Source of the DNA: Conus ventricosus
Taxonomy: Eukaryota; Mollusca; Gastropoda; Neogastropoda; Conidae
Assembly: GCA_018398815.1 (NCBI GenBank)
Contig: CM031616.1
Coordinates: forward strand, 29,806,975 to 29,870,974
DNA: 64,000 bases
Direction of reading: 5' to 3'
Part shown: piece by piece, positions 43,275 to 55,300 of the stretch
How positions within the stretch are numbered: position 1 is the stretch's first letter
How the letters are laid out: each line of letters opens with the position of its first letter
Program-made: the position numbers and the translations under genes
Notes under the pieces: generated by a model
The model's database searches: none
The model's input: only the letters and a program-made list of their open reading frames with translations
Told to the model about the DNA's origin: nothing

Positions 43275-46251
43275 ACACGCGCGCGCGCGCGCGCGCGCGC
43301 ACGCACGCATAGAGGGTACACGAGGCATTTGTTACTTCTCCCCGGAAGACCAACTCTAACCAAGCAGGACACGAGTCCACCAGTAACCTAAGAGCTAATC
43401 ACAATCAGACCAGCTCTATCCCCCGGAATCTCCCGGCTCCTCCCACGCTGAGCAGTTCTTTATCGGCAACTAGGCGCACATCAAAAGCAGACGGGGACCG
43501 CTCTTTATCTCCTGTCGAAGCGCTAACTGCTGGCTAAATCTGCCGGGATCCTGATAAGGGAGATAATCGGCGCGGAGTCGCCGCGCGTGCGATGGGTTGC
43601 AAATCCCAACGTCAATCGAAAACACACCATCTTGTGCAGTGACAATCCCGCCTCGCCCGATTCACCGTGACACCGAGCCACACATAGAAAGTAATGTGCT
43701 GTGAAGTGACAAGGGGAGAAGGTGGGTGGGGGGGTGGGGGGAGGGGGGGGGGGGTAGTGGAATTGGTTCGGTTCGAGTGCTGTTTTAAGACGTGTTCTTT
43801 GGCAACGAGGAGAGCAAGGTAACCTCAATATTCTCACAGAGAGAGAGAGAGAGAGAGAGGCTTAGCCGGTGAGATTGCGGTCTTGGTTTATGTACACTCC
43901 TGGGGCCGAAATGTGAACCCGTGCAAGAGCATGATATGGGTCTGAGTTTATGCCTCTCCTCTGCAAAAACACAACGAACTACAACTCTGAACTCACGGCG
44001 GCTCTTTTCTTGTGTCAGTGGCAAACATCTTCCGTTCGAAACGAATCAAAAGGTCAGATTATTGTGCCGTTCGAAAAGAATTAAAAGGTCAGATTATTTT
44101 CAGGCTGGAAGAAGCCATTCATACTAAGGTATAACCTCTCAGCGCCTCTCAGCGCCTCTCACCCCTTAATAAAAGGCACGCAAGTGGGTAATGACCGTAA
44201 TATTTTGGGTAACGACCTGTGATACAATTGTGTTCATTTCATGTTCATACATGCGTGCATTCTATTCAGTTCATTTTCTTTTGCTTTTAATTTTCCTTAC
44301 TTTATCTCATCTGATCTTTTTAACAAAAACAAAAAAGAAAAGGTAGGGGTATCGGGGTGGGCAGAGAAGAGCGAGTGAACGATGGAGGAGGGGGATGGGG
44401 TAGGTAAGGATGTATAAAAAGTCATAGTTGACTTACGTAGCAATCTGTTGATTAGTTTTTCAACTTCAGATTCGTTATGAAACAGTATGAGTTACTTCAT
44501 GTACCAATCAATTTATTCATTTCTTTGGTATTTTACCCTTACAGATCGTTCCATGAATAGCATTTAACCTGTCAATCGTCTATTAAGTTCCTATCTGCAT
44601 TGTTTTTAGTGTGTGTCATTTTCTACTTCAAAAAACAAAGCAAAACTTGCTTATATAAATGGAAGATACATTATGTATAGACAGTATATATGTCTTGTTG
44701 GCGGCATAACTGATTATCAAATCCATTTTGTATGCCACAAAATAGCCCATCCTAGAAATGTTGGTCATGATGAGCGCTTTACAGTGAAGTGCTTTCGAAG
44801 CGTATGGTCGTGTCATCGACGACGCATTTCCAAGAAACATGGAGCATAGAGTGGTTATTTCTGACATGAACATTTTACCAAACTGAAAGCATATCGGTTA
44901 GAAATCACCAGAGACACAAACTTGTCGATACCTTTCGTTGATTTTATTCACATTTAAACTAATTTTGTTGCTATAATTCTTGTGAAGTAAAATGTGACAT
45001 GTATGACTACCTAAAATTAATCAGCTCCAAAGCCATTTTGAGATCGTCTTCTTACAGAGAAAATGGCATTATGTCGGTGTTAACATCGCAACTGCAAACG
45101 ACTTTTTCAATGAAACGCAATCCTTTTTAAAGAAGACGGTCCGGTGCAAAAGATCAGATGAATTTGTCAGATATCACGAAATGAATTTAGAGACGCTCGA
45201 TTTAAAAGTACTCCTTACACACGTCTTGACAAACCACACACGCATCTTTGACGGAAGTACAGCTCCTTTCAAGAATATTCATCCTTTAAAAAGAAAAATA
45301 TATACACCCCCCCCCCCATCACTCGCCATCTAATACCATTTGCAAATAAAAAAATGGTTAAACTGATGACAAAGACTTTCCCCTCACCCAACAACTTACA
45401 CAGAAACTCTGTCAAATGTTTGAAATATTTTCACGTGTCAGCATTTGCATGAAAATATCATATGTACAAACTGATCGACGGCGAATATGAGGTGATTTTC
45501 GGACTGCGTGTCACTGGGTGTGTTCGACTGCGATGAACACTATGAAATTCATTATCAATCAGAATATGGATTCTGACCATGTGTGCAGGTAAATCGTTTG
45601 GAAACAAAAATCGGAATCGAAAATGAAAGCATGAAAAAGATGAGCAAAGGAAAAACGTTCAAGAACAGAGGAAAATGGGGAACACGCAGAGGAACGGACA
45701 GAAGGGGACTGTGTGCAGATTTGGGTAATTGAAGGAAGGGCTAACACCGAAGAAAAGGAAAAGCAGGCCTAACCAGAGCTGACCAAAGAGTGAAAAACGT
45801 GCAGGGGAAGAAGCAGATAGGCGAGAGGACAAAGATGAACAAACAAACAAAGCTTTATAACAGACGACAGCTGAAAAAAAAGAGCAAAATCCAACAAAAC
45901 AACAAAGGAAGCAACCCCGGTTGTAAACAGCAGCTAAAGGGAGATAATGGGTACAAAGCGTTCAAGGCGTGGGCTGTACCAAGTTCATGCCGACCAGTTC
46001 TTCAAATGTCAGAAATACCAATATCAGACCCGCGCGCTTCAGACTGCTTATTTTCGATAATGATGATGATGATGATGATGATGATGATACAGATAAATGA
46101 GACTAAATGGCTCATGCTGTGGTGAGGTGATTCTTGGGAATTATTTTTGATAATGGTTCTTGTTTTTCTTTTAATTTATTTGTATTACTTTGAAGAAATA
46201 TTTCTTGCAGGAACATGAAATTCCTTCTTTTCATTATTCTTGCTTGAACTC

Positions 46252-46323
<72 letters not shown>

Positions 46324-46583
46324 TTTTTCCTCTTCAGTAAAAACAAAACAACACAAGGAGTAAAAAGTAATCAAAATATCTTACGCTATGGCTGCTCTTG
46401 CAACGATTAATTGCAAGCTGCGACGAATAGCGGCTGTACTATCCATGTATGGCCTCGATTGCGATAAAAACGCGACTGCGACTACGTCATAGGGCCTTTC
46501 TCATGTTTCGTCGTCCCTATGAGCAACAAATCGTGGGGTTGTGACATTGCGCGTTGTACAGAAGAAGAAGAAGAAGAAGAAGA

Positions 46584-46633
<50 letters not shown>

Positions 46634-46769
46634 GTGTGAGTGAAGCGTGGCATGTGGAGAGAGCTTGTAAATTCAGCACATACTGCTCCAGAGACGGGCT
46701 GATGGACTGAAACTGCATCAACTTCACTCAAAATGCCAGGCGCGAGTCTCAAAAAGCAATCAGTTTGAG

Positions 46770-46808
<39 letters not shown>

Positions 46809-49800
46809 GATGCCTGCCTCCCCCCTCCCCACTCAACTCTCTCTGTCCCCGTGAGAAATGTGCGTGTTTAAACAAAAGGGTTACTCATTGTCTGCCCTGC
46901 CCAGTCACACACACCCGTGTCTTTTTACGAGCGCACATCTTACAGCAAAACGCGACTGAAGATTTACAAGGCCTCGCGTTTCCCTTGCGGTAAAAGTCTA
47001 AAGGCCCACTTCACACGGTCAGCGGGGCTCGTTGTCCGCGGCGAGGGTGGAGAGCGTGGAGAGGCTGAGCTCAGTGGCTTGTCTGTCCCTGATTTAGGGC
47101 TGGGACTGTTTGTGATTAGACTAAAAATGGGAGGTCGTTAAAGCCTGGGTACTGCATGAATCTTTGTTCTGTCTGGCGGCGGGGGTGAGGAGGTTGCTGG
47201 ATGGGGGGACGTAAGAAGGGGGAAGAGGGTGGGGCGGGGAATGGAGCGACATGGTGGTGGTAGGATGGAAAATAGAAAATTCCCTCCCTTCCTCCCTCTC
47301 CATCGCACCTTGCCCCCTCACCCCCTCCCCGCAAAAGTACATTGGTCTCCCAAGATTGACATTTTCATTTTGTTCTTTTGATTTTACAACGACCAAAAAC
47401 AAAAACAAAAAACAACAACAACAAAACAAACAAACAAAAAAGATTATAACGAAGGACATTAATCATAGCACCAAGAAAAAAAACCCTTGTAAAAGTCGTT
47501 TTGATTGTCTTTGCTCATCTTGTCACTCTCCCATCTTTTCCGTTTCCTCTCTTCCTAGGTGGCCCCATAATTCATGCATGGCCTGTCTTCGGAAAAAAAT
47601 TACATTTTCTTGTTCACTGTGTCCTTTTAAAAAAGAAGCCACAAGGATTATTTCATAACATGAATAATTTAATCCCGAGGATAACTCAGAAACACTAATC
47701 CCTCACCAACTCCAAATTGAAAAAAAAAAATCGCTCCTTTCTCTCCCTCTTCTCACTTCTATCTTTCTTTCTTGATTAGCTAGTCCAACAGTGATAGCAA
47801 AAGAAGTGACCCGGACGCAAAAGCAATTGTGCTTTTTTTTCTTCTTCCTGTAAACAGCTTTTAAATCCTTGGAAGGCGAATAAGAGCAACAAACACAAAT
47901 AACAGGCTGTGTCTATGATAATTGATCCACAAGCAGAATAAGATTATTCATAGGATACATTTAGTAGCTGTGATTTCCTTTTTCATGGTAGGATCTTGAT
48001 GCTGTATTTGCATATTGTGTTACACCGTCAACTGTGAGTCATAAAGGAAACACAGATCTGTTGTCGTCCCCCCCCCCCCCCCCAATCTGTAACGACGCTT
48101 TAGATTCTGCCTGCCACATTCCACTTGGAGCGAGAAGACAGGTGAAAACATAGGGACCGGCTAAAAGAGCAAGAGGATACAGAGACGAATAAGAACATCA
48201 TGAGCAAAAACTAGAACACGTGGAACAATAATAGCAATGGCGATGAGAGTGTTGATTATAATGGTGGTGATTAAAGCGAAGAAGAAGAAGAAGAAGAAGC
48301 AGAAGAAGAAGAAGAAGAGAAGAAGAAGAAGAAGTGATGTTGCTGCTGCTGCTGCTGCTGCTGGTGATAATGATGATGGTAGTGATGAATATATGATGGT
48401 TTGCGTCCTAGAGGAGACGCATGCCTTGCTCACTATAACTCTACCCCCAACAGATGAGGGTATACAATGACTAGTTTTTGAAACTGCGTCGGGTTCTGCG
48501 CGCAGAGACCTGAAGCAAAGGAATAAATGTTTTCTTAGAGTTGACGCCACAAATCACCCCAAGTATCAGTTGTCTTGGACACTTACCGTAGACTCGTCTG
48601 GCACTAACGCATGCTGTGAAGCGCCAGTCTCAATCACTGACGGCTTTCATCTCACTTGTAAACTGCCTTCAAACTTTGTGGCACTTCCTACACAAAATCC
48701 TGCATTTCTTGTGATTACTAACCCCATCCGACGCAATCAACCGGTTTCGGACTTTGTGTTCATGTTTGGCAAAATAAATAATACAGTCAATGAGATTCTT
48801 TCCTTTTCTGAAGAAATAATGCACTTTTGACTGATCCAACATTGTACTCCAGTGGATTCCATCCCACTGTGGGAACACTGGTAATGAGAAGGCTGATGCT
48901 CTGCCAAAGACAGGCAGCAATATGAAGCAGTTCAGCCACCCACTGACTTACAGAGAGGCCAAAACTATCATCTACAACCAATATCAAAACCAATGGAAGA
49001 GACAGTGATGCTGATCCAATCCATTAGCTTCACAGATACCAGCAAACAATTCTCTTCAGACTGAGAAATGGCCACTGCCTTCTGCTGAGCCACCTCAGGC
49101 GAATTAAGATAGCCCACGCATGGCACTGGATCCTAGACTCCGGAACACATCCTCCAACACTGTCCAGCCCATGATGTTCTACGGCGTCAAACCTGGCCAG
49201 AGGGCGAAGAGCTGCAGACGCAGCTTTTGGGGCAGCCGTCAAGACCCCAAGAAGACTGTGGGGTTCATCGCGGCGACAGGTTTGAAGGTCTGACGCAGCC
49301 AATTGAAATCGACCGCAGAAGAAGACTGATGCAGATTTGGTACGATGGGGCATGAGAGAATTTGTTGTAAAGCGTTTGTAGTAAAAAAAAAAAAGCAACA
49401 ACAAAAAAAACAACAACATTGATCATGAGATTAAATATTGAACCTTCCAGTCACAAGAAAACTCGAGGCTATCCCATGCATTAAAAAGGCGTCATTTTAA
49501 CCAAATTTACGTCGGAAACCGCGTCAGAACCGATAAAAAAAGAAATGGAAGAATGAACATCATAGCCAAAATCTCAATGAAATTCAGAATTACTAGATAC
49601 ATGAGGCATGAAACACCACACACATTCAGACACTCATTCACTTCAAGTATAGGTCCATTACCGAAGTTCAAAATTTTGCAACATTAGCGAACACACAAAC
49701 TTCCATTCCTATTCAAACAAAGCTATTTAATTCATACAAAAGTATATTTGTGCTTCTTGGTAAATGCTTTCCCCTGTTCGAATGGGACAGTGACCTGCAT

Positions 49801-50867
49801 AAACACGTCATGCTAGTTGTTTTGATTTTGTTTTGTATTTATTTCTGGCGAGCGTAACAACTTCATTGACAACTTGAATGTCACTTAAGCCCATCTTATA
49901 ATAATCGTATGCATAGATCCCATGGAACAACATAAAAAAAAACAGCAGACGGGTTTATGAAATAGTTAACAACGACAATGATAAACATAGTAATGATGAT
50001 AATCATGACAATAACAACAATATTCCCGCTACTAATCATCACCATCACCATCATCATCATCATCGTCATCATAGTGATGATGATGATAGTATTAACAACA
50101 AAATAATAATAATAAAATAAGAAGAAGAAGAAGAAGAAGAAAAATAAAGAAGATGAAGACGAGAAGACGACGACTATGATAATGACCATGATTATGATGA
50201 TGACTATGATGAAATGATGATGATGTTCATGTTAATCATGATGATGATGATGATGATGAAACTTCTGCTGGGAATAAGACCTTCAAAGCACAGCAGTCCT
50301 ACCTGAGTCCATATCCGACCTCGTCTCCTCAACATCCACATCGGTGCCATGACCGTTTTCTTCTGAAGACCCGGTGACGCCACAGACTTTGCTAACAGTG
50401 GACGTTAAAGATTCTGCGTCGTGTTCCAAGTTCCCATCGTCGTTGTCTTGCAGTTCGGCCACATCACCGTCTACGGACGTCAGAGGGCAGTCTGGAGGTC
50501 TGATTGTCTCCTCTTGGCCAGGGTTTGGATCAGACCGATTGTCTCCCTTGAGTGTGTGGCGGTGCTGGTGGAAGAGAGGACGGCATTGCTGCTGCTGCTG
50601 TTGTTGTTGTTGTTGTTGCTGCTGCTGTTGTTGTTGTTGTTGCTGCTGCAAGCAGTATTGTTGCCAGAGGACCTGTTTCTGGTAGTGGTACTGGAAGTGA
50701 GAGTTGTAGAGATGCCAGCCTCGTTCCAGGGCAGTAGGGTTTGGGGCGACAGGTCGACTGAGGATGTTGTCGATGGAATAGTTGATAGGTCGGCGATCCA
50801 TTTTGACATTCGTCTTGGTGTTTGTAGGCTCTTCGTTGCTACAGGGTTTGGGTATTGTTAGGTCCAT
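36022..50867 (-). CDS. ISX: Paired-like (Q50) homeobox transcription factor, ISX-like, four exons
   Basis: Minus-strand exons 50867-50303, 40581-40421, 38138-38008 and 36446 downward. The homeodomain (residues about 197-256) has [28 protein letters not shown] with W48, F49, Q50, N51 and an intron after position 46, as usual in the Paired class. Directly after it comes [11 protein letters not shown], which resembles the tail of vertebrate ISX (EKIGNLGAPQ). An eh1-like motif (YSIDNILS, residues 30-37) lies near the N-terminus as in ISX, and would recruit Groucho/TLE corepressors. A 21-glutamine tract and a C-terminal OAR motif are present. It should be a nuclear DNA-binding regulator. ISX assignment is moderate; Paired-like class is near certain. 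Confidence 0.85.
36447..38007 (-). other. ISX-like intron 3
   Basis: Holds (CG)n/(TG)n at 36507-36712, CCCC/TCCC-rich DNA at 36820-37020 and (ATC)n/(ATT)n at 37395-37580. Minus-strand frames at 36841-37119 have no recognisable motif. Confidence 0.6.
38008..38138 (-). CDS. ISX: ISX-like exon 3: third helix of the homeodomain
   Basis: Acceptor TTGTGGACAG then [40 protein letters not shown] and KGS. It enters in phase 0. The best donor (AG|GTCAGT, after 38008) leaves phase 2, which does not open frame 1 at 36446 unless the acceptor is moved five bases to 36441. The weaker donor TCA|GTGCAC would give phase 0. The exon itself is certain; its 3' edge is not. Confidence 0.88.
38650..38900 (-). mobile_element. 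LINE C-terminal relic in ISX-like intron 2
   Basis: The minus strand reads [20 protein letters not shown] then VISDNIGLL, matching the 'FEMRCFRRxLxIxYxxHVTNE' region after the RT of RTE/Crack-type LINEs. Short and decayed. Confidence 0.6.
39555..40135 (-). mobile_element. Decayed LINE C-terminal region in ISX-like intron 2
   Basis: Across several frames the minus strand reads [31 protein letters not shown], then [13 protein letters not shown] remains, and ends [20 protein letters not shown]. These correspond in order to the 'KxEIxxRIAxA...IxxKIRLxxxLVxSxxLY...RxxEDRxxWRxLVxxSSV' end of common LINE proteins. Many stops. Confidence 0.7.
40421..40581 (-). CDS. ISX: ISX-like exon 2: first two helices of the homeodomain
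   Basis: Acceptor GTGTTGCAG, then GC completing a glycine codon from exon 1. Reads [40 protein letters not shown] and [13 protein letters not shown], ending in phase 0 at CAG|GTGAGC. HYPDI and ERVQ are class-typical. 161 bases, 53 full codons. Confidence 0.93.
40582..42100 (-). other. ISX-like intron 1, 3' segment
   Basis: Mostly unique DNA without a recognisable exon, ending on the right in (ATT)n at 42026-42098. Frames at 41098-41439 and 41491-41747 overlap on both strands and lack motifs. Confidence 0.5.
42105..42805 (+). mobile_element. LINE RNase H and 3' end, with an inverted 5' piece
   Basis: From 42178 the plus strand reads [15 protein letters not shown], then [15 protein letters not shown], and after a one-base shift near 42400 [20 protein letters not shown] to a stop at 42647. 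The 3' tail with ACCTT repeats ends at about 42805. The RNase H stretch that should precede it ([11 protein letters not shown]) is present but on the minus strand at 42110-42160. The 5' piece is therefore inverted. Confidence 0.78.
42898..43315. repeat. CA/CG microsatellites
   Basis: (CG)n and (CA)n at 42898-42958; (CA)n then (CG)n at 43243-43308. The intervening sequence is unique. Confidence 0.92.
43440..43600. promoter_or_regulatory. Cluster of four GATA motifs in ISX-like intron 1
   Basis: TTATCGG near 43460, TTATCT at 43505, TGATAAGG at 43552 and AGATAATC at 43561 lie within about 115 bases of non-repetitive, GC-balanced DNA. GATA4/5/6-type factors drive gut expression in animals and vertebrate ISX is intestine-specific. 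An enhancer role is inference only. Confidence 0.35.
43600..46255. other. ISX-like intron 1, middle segment
   Basis: Largely unique and AT-rich, with a G-rich stretch at 43722-43756, (GA)n at 43841-43860, a C run at 45307 and (ATG)n at 46060-46087. No exon recognised. Confidence 0.45.
46254..46806. repeat. GA, GAA and CT tracts
   Basis: (GA)n at 46254-46321, (GAA)n at 46562-46588 followed by (GA)n to 46629, and (CT)n at 46774-46804. Confidence 0.95.
46807..47880. other. ISX-like intron 1, unique segment
   Basis: GC-rich at 46990-47350, then A-rich CAAA-type low complexity at 47392-47440. The minus-strand frame at 46917-47141 and others lack motifs. Nothing supported as coding. Confidence 0.4.
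47880..48060. promoter_or_regulatory. Non-repetitive block with POU, AP-1 and homeodomain-like motifs
   Basis: Contains ATTTGCAT (48006-48013, the POU octamer core), TGAGTCA (48035-48041, AP-1), several TAATTGAT/ATTATT sites and GATAATT near 47919. The block stands out as repeat-free inside a repeat-rich intron. Regulatory function is only a suggestion. Confidence 0.25.
48276..48365. repeat. GAA and TGC trinucleotide repeats
   Basis: (GAA)n with slips at 48279-48335 and (TGC)n at 48340-48363. Confidence 0.93.
48832..49330 (+). mobile_element. LINE RNase H fragment
   Basis: Plus-strand reading gives [20 protein letters not shown] then [17 protein letters not shown] and a stop. It continues out of frame as [20 protein letters not shown]. 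This is the WIPxHCGIxGNExAD RNase H pattern followed by the FRLRTGHxxLxxHL motif. Inactive. Confidence 0.8.
49331..50280. other. ISX-like intron 1, 5' segment
   Basis: AT-rich unique DNA, then scattered ATC/ATG/GAA trinucleotide runs at 50030-50260. No exon seen. Confidence 0.5.
50303..50867 (-). CDS. ISX: ISX-like exon 1: eh1-like motif and polyglutamine
   Basis: Starts [20 protein letters not shown]. An in-frame TAA lies 39 bases upstream, supporting this ATG. Residues 27-43 ([17 protein letters not shown]) carry an eh1-like Groucho-binding motif. Then come a Q/H-rich part, 21 glutamines (50648-50586), and an acidic serine-rich end. The donor TCAG|GTAGGA leaves one G, which with GC of exon 2 gives glycine. 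188 full codons. Confidence 0.85.
50586..50648 (-). repeat. In-frame polyglutamine tract, 21 codons of mixed CAG and CAA
   Basis: CAG/CAA codons alternate in blocks (CAG2, CAA5, CAG3, CAA6, CAG4, CAA1 in coding order). Mixed codons imply that glutamine, rather than simple DNA slippage, has been kept. Confidence 0.95.
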
Positions 50868-52320
50868 GGTTGCAGTTGCGTGAACTGGTCTACAGTGTTG
50901 TTAACCGTTGTTGTTTTTAAAGCTGGTTAAACGTTTAATATTAACTATGTCTTTTCTTTTCTGTGCTTGCTTCTTTCTGTCTCTTCACATTGCCTTTTTG
51001 CTTACGACACGTGAAGAGACTTGTTGTGGTTTCTTTGGTATATCCACTTTTAGCTTTTCTTTCTGTCTTTCTTTTATTGTCCCCCCCCCCCCCCCTTGTT
51101 CTAATGAGCAATATCGACAAAAGAAAAGCGATCAAAGAAACTCAGTCAACTTTACAAGTCAATGTACATTTAATTCATCGATCATGTTTGACTAAGTGGG
51201 AGTAATGACTCCAGTCTTTTTTCTTATATAATTTTCTCCATTAAACGCTTCACTTAGCAAAGAAACTCGTGCGTAAATCTTTTTCAGTCAGACGCACCCA
51301 GTGAAGTGTTTCCTAAATTCCTGAGAGAAACGTGGACGTCTGGTACGTACAATCAGCTATCACTATCACACACAGCGGCGAATCTTTTATCGAGATCTCA
51401 CAACAAAACATCATTGATGTCCGGGCGCAGAATGGTCGAAGCTCTCCAACGCAGTTGTGACAGTGGTGACTTAGGTTTGTCGGTTTAATCGGGTACTCAA
51501 ACCCCCTGCTCGTTACCTCTGACCTGCTGTAAGCTCCGCCCACCCTGCCACTCAAAAGCCCTACCCGCCGCCTGCTAACTCGTCACCCCCCGGGTACCAA
51601 GCCTGAAGACAATGTTTGCCCCTGATAAACCAGCCACCTCACCCCCCCCCCCTCACCCCCCCCACCACACACTCCTCCATAAAGCGCCTCCTCATTGCAC
51701 CGTTCCCCTGACAATGGTGTGGCCCTCGCCGTCAGCCCCGACTTCCACAAGTTCAAAGAGGAGCAGATGACAGTTTCACGGCTAACGGTTAATTAATCAA
51801 AAGAAGCGGCGTCGTTAGGAGCTGACATACGGTGTCCAGAGCTGCGGGGATAAGGGAGCTGGGCAGTCCAGGAGATTTCATTCAGCACAGACAACAGGGG
51901 TGGCGGCGATATAGAAATGATAGTGGTGGTGGTGGTAGTGGTTATGGTGAGGGGTGTGGGGTGGGGTGGGGATGTTTGCTGTGCGGGTTGTGTTAAGATC
52001 AAGGTAGATAAGTCAGTCTGACCGACCACCGTTGCGCAGTAGTCATGTACACGTTGCGGTGCGAGGTCGCAGGGTTGAACGTCATCACAGGCATGTAATT
52101 GTGTCCTAATTATAGCTGTCCAGTATTCTATAGACTGAATTAGGAAAACTGCAACCATACGGTTGAGTTTTGTCCTCTGAAGGGATTTCAGATTTCTTGA
52201 CCAATGATGCAGGTGTCCGTATTTCTCGGGCCTGGTTGATTTTGAAGCATGTCAAAAGAAGAGTATAATCTTCTCACAGAGCCTCCAGTTAAAATGGAAT
52301 CCCAGTGGCATTCTCGTCAT
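50868..52320. other. Upstream region of the ISX-like gene
   Basis: Unique DNA with C runs at 51080-51096 and 51640-51662 and a GGT-rich stretch at 51915-51945. It should contain the promoter, but no TATA box or initiator can be assigned with confidence. Confidence 0.45.
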
Positions 52321-55300
52321 CACCCTCATCTCGGACAGTCGTCATTAACTTTCATTCAACGTTCTCAACCATTTCAGTGTTTTCTTTCACGCTGTCAATC
52401 CATTCCGGTGTTTTCTTCATTTATGTTCTCAACCAGTTCCAAAGTTTTCTTTCAAGTAATGCTATCAATTTATTCCACTTCTTTTTTAGGTAGTGTTCTT
52501 AGCTTATTCCAGTGTTTTGCGCAATGTTCTCAAAACATTCCAGTGTTTCTTTCATATGATGTTTTCAGCCCATTCCATTTTTTTTTTCATTTAATGTTCT
52601 CACCCTTTTCAATTGCTTTCTATCAGGTTATGTTCTCAAGCTATTCTTTGATCTAACGTTCTCTACGCATTCCAATGTTGTTGTTTTTATATGATGCTCC
52701 CAACCCATTCCAGTGTTTTCTTTTATCTAATGTTCTGAACTCATTCCAGTGTTGCCCTTCGTGTAATGTTCTCAACCCATATTAATGTTTTCTTTCGTGT
52801 GATGTTCTCAACCCATATTAATGTTTTCTTTCGTGTAATGTTCTCAACCCATATTAATGTTTTCTTTCGTGTGATGTTCTCAACCCATATTAATGTTTTC
52901 TTTCGTGTAATGTTCTCAACCCATATTAATGTTTCTTTCGTGTGATGTTCTCAACCCATATTAATGTTTTCTTTCGTGTAATGTTCTGAACCATATTAAT
53001 GTTTTCTTTCGTGTGATGTTCTCAACCATATTAATGTTTTCTTTCATGTGATGTTCTCAACCATATTAATGTTTTCTTTCATGTGATGTTCTCAACCATA
53101 TTAATGTTTTCTTTCATGTGATGTTCTAACCCATTCCAGTGTTTCTTTCATGTGATGTTCTCAACCCATATTAATGTTTTCTTTCATGTGATGTTCTCAG
53201 CCCATTCCAATGTTTTCTTTCATGTGATGTTCTCAGCCCATTCCAATGTTTTCTTTCACATAATGTTGTCAACCCATTCCAATGTTTCTTTCATGTAATG
53301 TTGTCAACCCATTCCAATGTTTTCTTTCATGTGATGTTCTCAACCCATTCCAATGTTTTCTTTCGTGTAATATTCTCAACCCATTCCAATGTTTTCTTTC
53401 GTGTAATATTCTCAACCCATTCCAATGTTTTCTTTCGTGTAATATTCTCAACCCATTCCAATGTTTTCTTTCATGTAATGTTCTGAACCCATTCCAATGT
53501 TTATTCTTTCACATAATGTTGTCAACCCATTCCAATGTTTTCTTTCACGTAATGTTCTCAGCCCATTCCAATGTTTTCTTTCGTGTAATGTTCTCAGCCC
53601 ATTCCAATGTTTTCTTTCGTGTAATATTGTCAACCCATTCCAATGTTTCTTTCATGTAATGTTCTCAGCCCATTCCAATGTTTTCTTTCACATAATGTTG
53701 TCAACCCATTCCAATGTTTCTTTCATGTAATGTTGTCAATCCATTCCAATGTTTTCTTTCATGTAATGTTCTCAACCCATTCCAATGTTTCTTTCATGTA
53801 ATGTTCTCAGCCCATTCCAATGTTTTCTTTCGTGTAATGTTCTCAGCCCATTCCAATGTTTTCTTTCGTGTAATATTGTCAACCCATTCCAATGTTTCTT
53901 TCATGTAATGTTCTCAGCCCATTCCAATGTTTTCTTTCACATAATGTTGTCAACCCATTCCAATGTTTCTTTCATGTAATGTTGTCAACCCATTCCAATG
54001 TTTTCTTTCATGTAATGTTCTCAACCCATTCCAATGTTTCTTTCATGTAATGTTGTCAACCCATTCCAATGTTTTCTTTCATGTAATGTTCTCAACCCAT
54101 TCCAATGTTTTCTTTCACATAATGTTGTCAACCCATTCCAATGTTTCTTTCATGTAATGTTGTCAACCCATTTCAATGTTTTCTTTCATGTTACGTTCTC
54201 AACCCATTCCAATGTTTCTTTCACATAATGTTGTCAACCCCTTTCAATGTTTCTTTCATGTAATGTTGTCAACCCATTCCAATGTTTTCTTTCATGTAAC
54301 ATTCTCAGCCCATTCCAATGTTTTCTTTCATGTATTGTTGTCAACCCATTCCAATGTTTTCTTTCATTAATGTTCTCAACCCATTTCAATGTTTTCTTTC
54401 GTGTGATGTTCTCAACCCATTCCAATGTTTTTTTCATGTAATGTTCTCAAACTATTCCAATGTTTTCTTTCGTGTAATATTCTCAACCCCTTCCAATGTT
54501 TTCTTTCATGTGATATTCTCAACCCATTCCAATGTGTTCTTTCATGTAATGTTGTCAACCCATTCCAATTTTTTTTTCACATAATGTTCTCAACCCATTC
54601 CAATGTTTTCTTTCATGTAATGTTCTCAGCCCATTCCAATGTTTTCTTTCACATAATGTTCTCAACCCATTCCAATGTTTTTATTTCTCATGTAATGTTC
54701 TCAATCCACGCCAGTTATTTCGCTCATATAATGCTTTCAACCCATTCCAGAATTTTCTTTCATATAATGTTCTTAACCAGTTCCAATGGTTTTTATTTTT
54801 CATAGAATGTTCTCAACCCATACCAAAGTTTTCTTTTGTGTAATGTTCTCAATCTACTTCAATGTTTTCTTTCATGTGCTGTTCTGAACCCATTCCAGTG
54901 GGTTTTTTTTCCATGTAATATCCTGAACCTATTCCAATGTTTTAATGTTTTCTTGCATGTAATGTTTTTAATCCATTGCAATGTTTTCCTTCATGTAATA
55001 TTTTCAATCCATTCCGATGTTTTTCTTCATGTACTGTTATCAACCCGTTTCAGTTTGTTTTTTTCATTTCATGTTCTTAACCCATACCAATGTTTTCTTG
55101 TATGTAATATACTCAACCCATTTCAGCGTTTTCTTTTGTGTAATGTTTTGACCAGTTCCGTTGTTTTCTTTCAAGTAATGTTTTCAACTTACCCCAAAGT
55201 TTTATTTCATTTAATGTTCTCAGCCATTCCAGTTTTTTTCTTAGGTTTTATTTCATTTAACTTTCTCAACCCATTCCGGTGTTTTCTTTCAAGTAATGTT

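Noticed and set aside
53269..54584. MFLSCNVVNPFQCF-type frames
   Set aside because: They reflect the 35.5-bp satellite; all frames and both strands show equivalents.
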